From Anaerolineales bacterium (GTDB taxonomy: Bacteria > Chloroflexota > Anaerolineae > Anaerolineales > Villigracilaceae), in NCBI GenBank assembly GCA_023382595.1, contig JAHDWB010000001.1, forward strand, positions 496,001 through 560,000: 64,000 bases of DNA. The letters run 5' to 3'. Under the pieces are notes generated by a model that saw only the letters and a list, made by a program, of their open reading frames with translations, did not search any database and was not told the DNA's origin. Below, one piece after another: positions 58,818 to 64,000 of the stretch. The position numbers and the translations under genes were made by a program. Positions within the stretch are counted from its first letter, which is position 1; each line of letters starts with the position of its first letter.

Positions 58818-61334
58818 TTAAACCAGTTTAGGCTGCGCTTCCACTTCCTTTTCGTCCATTTGCGCGCCCGCTTTTTTCAACTCTTCGGCGGAGATACGCG
58901 CCACGGAAGCTACACTATCGCCTTCCTGCGGCTTGATCAGGTGCACGCCGCGGGTGGCGCGCCCGGACTGTTTCACATCCTTTACCTTCAGGCGGATCGT
59001 CACGCCGTTCGCGGTCATGATGGTCAAGTCGTCTGCCTTTTGAACGACACGCGCAGCGGCGATATTTCCAATCTCTTTGAGCGCTTTCTGGTCAATGGTG
59101 GAGATGCCGCCTGTGGCGCGTCCCTTCGGTGTGTATTCGGTCAGCGGGGTCTGTTTGCCAAATCCCTTGGCAGTGACGACAAGCAACGCGCCGTCCTTCT
59201 CGACCACATCCATACTGGTGACAGCATCCCCCTTCTTCAAGCGGATGCCTTGCACGCCAGCTGCCTGCCGTCCCATGGAACGCACCTTGCTTTCGTTGAA
59301 GCGCAACGCCTGCCCATTCTCGGTGACGATGATGATGTCATCCTTGCCGGAGGTCAGGCGTGCCCAGCCGAGGGTGTCGCCCTCCTCGAGGGATATGGCT
59401 ATCAAGCCGGATGGGCGGACAGAGGCGAATTCATCCATCGAAACACGTTTGATCCTGCCGCGGCCGGTCATCATCATACAGAACGTGTTTGGCGAGAATT
59501 CGCCTACCGCCACCGCCGCAGTGACCTTTTCATTCGGGTCGAGCGACAGGACGTTGACCAAAGGAATGCCTTTTGTGGTGCGGTCCGAATCCGGGATCTG
59601 ATAGACCTTTTCGGAATACACTTTGCCCTTATCTGAAAAGAACAGCATGGTGTTCAAACTGCGTGCAGGGATGAGCATCACCACTTCGTCCTCATCCTTG
59701 GTGGTATGACCGATCACGCCGCGTCCGCCGCGGCTTTGAGAACGGAAAGCGGAGGCGGCAACGCGCTTGATATATCCGCGCTCGGTGATGCTGATAAGCA
59801 CGGATTCGTCTGCCACAAGATCTTCGTCATGAATGTCTTCCTTGGCTTCGGCGGCAATGCGTGTGCGGCGATCGTCACCGTATTTTTCAGCCAACTCGAG
59901 CAGGTCAGATTTGATGAGCGCGAGGATCTTCTTCGGGTTTGCAAGCAAGTCCTCAAGGTACTCAATCGTCTCGCGCACCTGCTTGTGTTCTTCCTCGATC
60001 TTCCAGCGTTCCAATGCGGCAAGCCGGCGCAGTTGCATGTCGAGAATTGCCTGTGCCTGCAGTTCGCTCAACTTGAAGCGTTTCATCAAATTGGTCTTGG
60101 CAACGTCGGCATCCTCAGCTTCACGGATGGTCTTAATCACCGCATCAATATTATTCAACGCGATCAGATAGCCGTCCAAAATGTGCTGGCGGGCGCGCGC
60201 CTTTGCCAGTTCGAAATTCGAGCGGCGCACAATCACCGTCTGGCGATGCTCGATGAATATCTGTAACAAACGCTTGAGCGGAAGAGTGCGCGGCTCTCCA
60301 TCCACAAGCGATAGCATTTGCACGCCAAACGTGGACTGTAATGCCGTATATTTATAAAGCTGATTGAGAACCTTTTTGGGCTGGGCAGTGCGCTTCAACT
60401 CGATCACAATGCTCATGCCGCGCTGGTCGGATTCATCGCGCAGGTCGGAGATCTGATCAATCTTGTCCTCGCGCACAAGTTGGGCAATGCGCTCGATCAA
60501 CGTGGATTTATTGACCTGAAAAGGAATTTCGGTAATGTTGATCTGATAACGTCCCGCCTTGGTCTCTTCGATGTGGGCAATACCGCGCATCACGATTCGA
60601 CCGCGGCCTGTTCCATACGCCGAGATAATTCCCTCTGTTCCGACGATCATCCCGCCTGTCGGGAAGTCGGGTCCCTGCACGAACTTCATCAGGTCTTCAA
60701 CGCTGACATCCTCGACCGTGTCGTAATTGTCGATCAGGTAATTGATCGCGCCGACCAGTTCGCGCAGGTTTTGCGGCGGGATGTTGGTTGCCATGCCGAC
60801 GGCGATGCCCGAGGCTCCGTTGAGCAGCAGGTTCGGGAGTCTGGCAGGCAGGACAAGGGGCTCCTGAAGCGAATCGTCAAAGTTGGGACCAAAATCCACC
60901 GTATCTTTTTCGAGATCCGCCAGCAATTCTTCCGCCATCTTTTGCAGGCGCGCCTCGGTGTAACGCATCGCGGCAGGAGCGTCGCCATCTACTGAGCCGA
61001 AGTTACCCTGACCTTCCACCAACAGGTAGCGCAGGGAGAAATCCTGCGCCATGCGCGCCATGGATTCATAGACTGCCGAATCGCCATGCGGATGGTATTT
61101 ACCGAGCACCTCACCCACGATACGGGCGGATTTCTTGTATGCCGAGTTCGAGCGGATGCCGAGTTCGTGCATGGCGTACAGGATGCGCCTGTGGACGGGT
61201 TTCAAGCCGTCGCGGGCATCGGGCAGGGCGCGCGCCACGATCACGCTCATGGCGTAATCAAGATAGGCGGAACGCATCTGCTCGTCAATATCAACAGATT
61301 CGATGTTTCCTGCGATCATATTCTCTTCAGCCAT
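58818..61334 (-). CDS. gyrA: DNA gyrase subunit A
   Basis: Type II topoisomerase subunit of 838 residues. Residues ~1-500 are the breakage-rejoining core, with AMRYTEARL holding the active-site tyrosine and [21 protein letters not shown] near the quinolone region. The C-terminal DNA-wrapping domain has six pinwheel repeats. The GyrA box is [11 protein letters not shown] in the first repeat (~550), which favours gyrase over topoisomerase IV. Start MAEENMIAG has AAGGA 8-12 bp upstream. The leader carries a terminator-like hairpin 41 bp before the gene. Confidence 0.95.
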   Translation of the reverse strand: MAEENMIAGNIESVDIDEQMRSAYLDYAMSVIVARALPDARDGLKPVHRRILYAMHELGIRSNSAYKKSARIVGEVLGKYHPHGDSAVYESMARMAQDFSLRYLLVEGQGNFGSVDGDAPAAMRYTEARLQKMAEELLADLEKDTVDFGPNFDDSLQEPLVLPARLPNLLLNGASGIAVGMATNIPPQNLRELVGAINYLIDNYDTVEDVSVEDLMKFVQGPDFPTGGMIVGTEGIISAYGTGRGRIVMRGIAHIEETKAGRYQINITEIPFQVNKSTLIERIAQLVREDKIDQISDLRDESDQRGMSIVIELKRTAQPKKVLNQLYKYTALQSTFGVQMLSLVDGEPRTLPLKRLLQIFIEHRQTVIVRRSNFELAKARARQHILDGYLIALNNIDAVIKTIREAEDADVAKTNLMKRFKLSELQAQAILDMQLRRLAALERWKIEEEHKQVRETIEYLEDLLANPKKILALIKSDLLELAEKYGDDRRTRIAAEAKEDIHDEDLVADESVLISITERGYIKRVAASAFRSQSRGGRGVIGHTTKDEDEVVMLIPARSLNTMLFFSDKGKVYSEKVYQIPDSDRTTKGIPLVNVLSLDPNEKVTAAVAVGEFSPNTFCMMMTGRGRIKRVSMDEFASVRPSGLIAISLEEGDTLGWARLTSGKDDIIIVTENGQALRFNESKVRSMGRQAAGVQGIRLKKGDAVTSMDVVEKDGALLVVTAKGFGKQTPLTEYTPKGRATGGISTIDQKALKEIGNIAAARVVQKADDLTIMTANGVTIRLKVKDVKQSGRATRGVHLIKPQEGDSVASVARISAEELKKAGAQMDEKEVEAQPKLV

Positions 61335-61374
61335 AAAAATTCCTTATACAGTGGGGAAATTGTCCAAAATTGGC

Positions 61375-61410
61375 ATAAAAAGACACGAAGGTGGGAGAAA
61401 ACTTCGTGTC
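61375..61410 (-). terminator. Terminator-like hairpin in the gyrA leader
   Basis: On the minus strand GACACGAAG (61410-61402) pairs perfectly with CTTCGTGTC (61390-61382), loop TTTTCTCCCAC, followed by TTTTTAT. It lies between a TATAAT (61451-61446) and the gyrA start at 61334. It could attenuate gyrA or be a dispersed repeat. Confidence 0.65.
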
Positions 61411-61445
61411 CGCATTAGATGAAGAAAGCGCGTTTTTACAGTGCA

Positions 61446-61451
61446 ATTATA
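61446..61451 (-). promoter_or_regulatory. Putative -10 for gyrA
   Basis: TATAAT on the minus strand, about 112 bp before the gyrA ATG. The -35 region is not obvious. Confidence 0.4.
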
Positions 61452-61502
61452 CCACCCCTGTCCGTTTTCTGTTGGCATTTTGCCCAGCACGACAAATAAA
61501 AA

Positions 61503-61530
61503 AAGACCCGTTCACATGCGAACGGGTCTT
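61503..61530 (-). terminator. Rho-independent terminator after tRNA-Leu
   Basis: Stem AAGACCCGTTC with GAACGGGTCTT and loop ACATGC; a run of T follows on the minus strand. It starts 4 bp past the tRNA. Confidence 0.88.
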
Positions 61531-61533
61531 GTG

Positions 61534-61617
<84 letters not shown>

Positions 61618-61826
61618 ATCTCCATTTGATTGGCGGGATGTATTTTATCCCAAACGGGCGGAATGTCAATGAGAAAGGATGCGTTTTCAGGGAACAAAAT
61701 CCGCGGCAGGTTCGTCAACAACAAAGCCCTTGCAAAACTGTCATTGCCAAACCATTACAGTACTGTTAGGGGAGTATCTTTTTGCAGAAAATTTCGTTAT
61801 ATTATTCATCAGAAAGGAGTTGCGCC

Positions 61827-61943
61827 ATGTTCGTTTTTGCAGTAGTGGTCGTTGTTCTACTGCTCGTCCTGGCGGGTGCGGATTTGTTCGTCGCCCAGTA
61901 CAGCCCGGATGAACTCAGCAATATGGGAGTTCAAGAGCAATGA
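61827..61943 (+). CDS. Small membrane protein, 38 residues
   Basis: Short gene with AGAAAGGAG 7-15 bp before the ATG. The product begins FVFAVVVVVLLLVLAGADLF (a membrane helix) and ends in an acidic QYSPDELSNMGVQEQ. It has its own terminator 21 bp downstream. Not recognised, but the strong ribosome-binding site and terminator support a real gene. Confidence 0.6.
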   Translation: MFVFAVVVVVLLLVLAGADLFVAQYSPDELSNMGVQEQ

Positions 61944-61964
61944 CGGAAGACCACCCCATCCCCT

Positions 61965-62002
61965 AGCCCGATGCGCTGTTCAAGTCGCGTCGGGCTTTTT
62001 TA
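61965..62002 (+). terminator. Rho-independent terminator after the 38-residue ORF
   Basis: AGCCCGATGCG (61965-61975) pairs with CGCGTCGGGCT (61986-61996), one mismatch, followed by TTTTTA. Confidence 0.85.
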
Positions 62003-62101
62003 TTGATCGGTTTTCCCTACCGAGCGGTAGGTTTCGATGGATTGCGATATAATACACAAGCCCGCCCGAGCGGATCGCCCCTCGCCACAAGGAATTACAG
62101 C

Positions 62102-62386
62102 ATGGAAATTCGACCTTTCTTTACAATGATCGAAAAAATGATCCAAGTGACGGACGGCATCGTCGTTATGGAAGATCACAATGGATTTCCGTTCAACGAT
62201 TCCAATCTCTATCTGGTGGATACCCACGGAAATGTCGCTTGGAAGGCGGAAAAACCGGAGGCAAGGGCACTGTATTCGAAGATCAAATTGAACGAAGACC
62301 GTACCCTGTCCACCTTTACCACGCACGGCTACCTGTGCGAGGTTGACCTGAAGGACGGCAAGATCATCAGCAAATCCAGGTTATAG
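62102..62386 (+). CDS. Conserved small protein of unknown function
   Basis: Soluble protein of 94 residues. MIEKMIQVTDGIVVMEDHN, then NSNLYLVDTHGNVAWKAEKP and TFTTHGYLCEVDLKDGKII, suggest a beta-rich fold, perhaps one or two propeller-like blades or a small PQQ-like strand unit. ATG 62102 has AAGGA about 8 bp upstream; an in-frame ATG at 62003 overlaps the previous terminator. TATAAT lies at 62046-62051. No family recognised. Confidence 0.68.
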   Translation: MEIRPFFTMIEKMIQVTDGIVVMEDHNGFPFNDSNLYLVDTHGNVAWKAEKPEARALYSKIKLNEDRTLSTFTTHGYLCEVDLKDGKIISKSRL

Positions 62387-62398
62387 AGAAAACATTCC

Positions 62399-62683
62399 GT
62401 GCTTCCTGAAAATCCCTCCCTTATTTTTGTCATCGTATTTTTACTTTTTAGTTTGTTATTCTTTTCCAATACCTACAAATTGTGGTTCAGAACAGACCAG
62501 TACTATCAGGAACTTCGGGACAGTCTGACCCGCGAACCTTCGGTCTATCCATTCCGCGAGTTCTTTCTAAAACGGCTGGAAAACCGCAAGCGTTGGGAAG
62601 TGGAGCAGAAGATCTTTAGCCTGCTCGGCGTCGCGGCGGTCCTTGTGGCGGACGCAATGGTGTTAACAGCTTATTTGGGATAG
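62399..62683 (+). CDS. Small single-pass membrane protein, 94 residues
   Basis: Starts with GTG 62399. An N-terminal helix SLIFVIVFLLFSLLFFSN is followed by a charged amphipathic region (YYQELRDSLTREPSVYPFRE) and a second hydrophobic stretch at the C-terminus (FSLLGVAAVLVADAMVLTAYL). It is 12 bp after the previous gene, so likely one operon. Function unknown. Confidence 0.65.
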   Translation: MLPENPSLIFVIVFLLFSLLFFSNTYKLWFRTDQYYQELRDSLTREPSVYPFREFFLKRLENRKRWEVEQKIFSLLGVAAVLVADAMVLTAYLG

Positions 62684-62692
62684 GGTATCACA

Positions 62693-62754
62693 CCACAAAG
62701 TGTCACAAAGGAACACAAAGGAAAACCTTCGTGGGACTTTGTGACCTGTTGTGG
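62693..62754. repeat. Long inverted repeat before etfB
   Basis: CCACAA, then GTCACAAAG (62693-62710) are mirrored by CTTTGTGAC and TTGTGG (62737-62754) with a 3-bp mismatch between. It can form a long hairpin. It lies in the 100-bp gap before etfB and has the look of a dispersed intergenic repeat. Confidence 0.7.
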
Positions 62755-62783
62755 TAAAAAAGAATTTCTACAAGGAGTCCAAC

Positions 62784-63554
62784 TTGAAAATCATCGCATG
62801 TATCAAGCAGGTCCCCGACTCGGAAGCGAAAGTAAAAGCCGAGGGCGGGCAGGTCTCATGGGGGGACGCGCCGCTGGTCATCAACCCGTTCGACGAGTAT
62901 GCCGTCGAAGGCGCGCTTCAGCAGAAAGAAGCCCTCAGCGGCACGGTCACTGCCCTGTGCATTGGACCCGAATCCGCGAAGGAGGCGCTCAAGCACGCGC
63001 TCGCCATGGGCGCGGATGAAGCCATCCTCGTCTCCGACCCGGCGCTCGAAAACCTCGACACCGCCGGTGCGGCAAAAGTGCTTGCGGCGGCGATCCAGAA
63101 GATCGGCGACGCCGACATGGTCATGTTCGGGCGGCAAACCCTCGACAACGGCGCAGGGCTGACCCCCGCGCAAACCGCCAGAGTCCTCGGGTATCCCATG
63201 CTTGGGTTGGCTGGCAGCATCAAGGTCGAAGGAAGCGCGGTCACGGTCGAAAGAGTGCTCGAAGAGGGCAGGCAGATCGTCAAGGCGAACCTTCCCGCCG
63301 TGTTCAGCCTCGTCCAAAGCATCGGCGAACCGCGTTACCCGTCGTTCATGGGCATCCGCAAAGCCTCGAAGGCGAACATCCCTGTCTGGTCGCTGGCTGA
63401 CCTCGGCATCAGCGCGCCTGCGCCGGTTGTGACGCGCACCGAATTGATGAACCCGCCCGTGCAGGAAACCGCCATCGAAATGATCACGGGTGAAACGCCC
63501 GCCGAGATCGCCGAAAAACTCGCCGACAAAATCATCGCGGAGAAAGTGCTATGA
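62784..63554 (+). CDS. etfB: Electron transfer flavoprotein, beta subunit
   Basis: Protein of 256 residues that forms the ETF dimer with EtfA and binds AMP. MKIIACIKQVPDSEAKVK is the usual start. INPFDEYAVEGAL and MFGRQTLDNGAGLTPAQTA are typical of the family, as is PRYPSFMGIRKASK. The start is TTG 62784 with AAGGAG 7-12 bp upstream; upstream in-frame residues are not conserved. It overlaps etfA by 4 bp (ATGA). It would carry electrons from acyl-CoA dehydrogenases or similar donors. Confidence 0.94.
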   Translation: MKIIACIKQVPDSEAKVKAEGGQVSWGDAPLVINPFDEYAVEGALQQKEALSGTVTALCIGPESAKEALKHALAMGADEAILVSDPALENLDTAGAAKVLAAAIQKIGDADMVMFGRQTLDNGAGLTPAQTARVLGYPMLGLAGSIKVEGSAVTVERVLEEGRQIVKANLPAVFSLVQSIGEPRYPSFMGIRKASKANIPVWSLADLGISAPAPVVTRTELMNPPVQETAIEMITGETPAEIAEKLADKIIAEKVL

Positions 63555-64000
63555 AAACCTTCGTTTATATCGACCACTTCAAAGGCGAAATCCAGCCCTC
63601 CTCGTGGGAGGCGTTGGGACTTGCAAAAACATTCGGCACAGCGGTTGCGCTGGTCTTCGGCGCCGGTGTGGATGACGTTGCGAAAGCTGCGCTGGAATAT
63701 GGCGCGGATGAAGTCCTCGTTGCGGATGACGCCTCACTGGCGGATTACCGCGCTGAGACATATGCATCCACCCTCTCCGCGCTCGCTTCTTCCCAAAGCC
63801 CGGACCTGATCCTGTTCCCGACGACTGCCCGCACCCGTGAAATGGCGGCGATGGCAGCCGTGGATTTGAACACCGGTGTGCTGACCGATCTGATGGCGCT
63901 CGAAGCAAACGACGATTCATTCGTTGCGACCCGCCCAATCTACGAAGGCAAAGTGCTGGAGAAGACCACCTGCTCCGCCAAGCCTGTGATGGCGACCATC
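63551..64000 (+). CDS. etfA: Electron transfer flavoprotein, alpha subunit, 3'-truncated by window edge
   Basis: First 150 residues of EtfA are visible and open to the window end. The start MKTFVYIDHFKGEIQPSSWE and the block LILFPTTARTREMAAMAAVDL are typical. FAD binding lies in the C-terminal part outside the window. It is coupled to etfB by ATGA overlap. Confidence 0.92.
   Translation, partial: MKTFVYIDHFKGEIQPSSWEALGLAKTFGTAVALVFGAGVDDVAKAALEYGADEVLVADDASLADYRAETYASTLSALASSQSPDLILFPTTARTREMAAMAAVDLNTGVLTDLMALEANDDSFVATRPIYEGKVLEKTTCSAKPVMATI

Overview
The window is a bacterial chromosome segment, roughly mid-50s percent G+C and densely coded on both strands. Gene content suggests a member of the Chloroflexota, most likely class Anaerolineae. 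The pointers are DUF2203, a baeRF-type protein, LysM and Thr/Pro-rich surface proteins, a fused CydDC, leaderless starts (-10 box, 6-7 nt, ATG), and heptanucleotide micro-repeats. This placement is inferred from gene families, not from a phylogenetic marker. No phage, plasmid, CRISPR or antiviral island was seen. The one clear mobile element is an IS5-family insertion sequence.

Layout. 1-2287: 3' part of lpdA, then an IS inserted exactly at its stop codon, then the lpdA terminator. 2311-10864: a metallo-beta-lactamase protein, a CaCA exchanger, a complete six-gene Mrp Na+/H+ antiporter operon with fused mrpA-mrpB, and a deazaflavin-type oxidoreductase. 10948-13939: a baeRF-like protein, a thioredoxin-fold protein without cysteines, two DUF3592 proteins and a DUF6504-like protein. 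13969-19263 (minus): a type II NADH dehydrogenase with Rex-like sites around its promoter, and an arsenic operon arsR-permease-thioredoxin-arsC-acr3. 19288-23214 (minus): a MenA-like prenyltransferase, a phosphofructokinase with PPi-type residues, RarD and DUF2203. 23504-28230 (minus): a copper operon csoR-copZ-copA-(TauE/cupredoxin)-copZ behind a G-tract CsoR-type operator.

28304-43170: mixed housekeeping and envelope genes. These include galE, an esterase, tRNA-Pro, a GT2 glycosyltransferase, rnhB, a LysM surface protein, a hydantoinase, a beta-carbonic-anhydrase-like protein, a SulP transporter, two PlsC acyltransferases, PilZ, a thiolase and an HExxH protein. 43226-43423: a candidate structured non-coding RNA ending in a strong terminator. 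43541-48007: a PatB-like lyase, an O-methyltransferase, a sulfotransferase and lgt with an unusual lysine-rich tail. 48151-54990: an Rrf2 regulator with a nested operator, cydA, cydB and one 1188-residue cydDC gene whose linkers are built from 7-bp repeats. 55002-64000: rho with a leader attenuator, a LysM/M23 peptidase, birA, gyrA with a terminator-like hairpin in its leader, tRNA-Leu, several small proteins, and etfB-etfA running off the end.

Taken together, the genes describe a respiring, facultative lifestyle. Electrons enter through NDH-2 and ETF and leave through cytochrome bd, which needs CydDC for assembly. Mrp and CaCA handle cations, and dedicated operons handle copper and arsenic. 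The most unusual observations are the heptad repeats that form the CydD-CydC junction and other CydDC linkers, the paired Rex-like sites at the NDH-2 promoter, the orphan RNA near 43.3 kb, and the leader hairpins of rho and gyrA.
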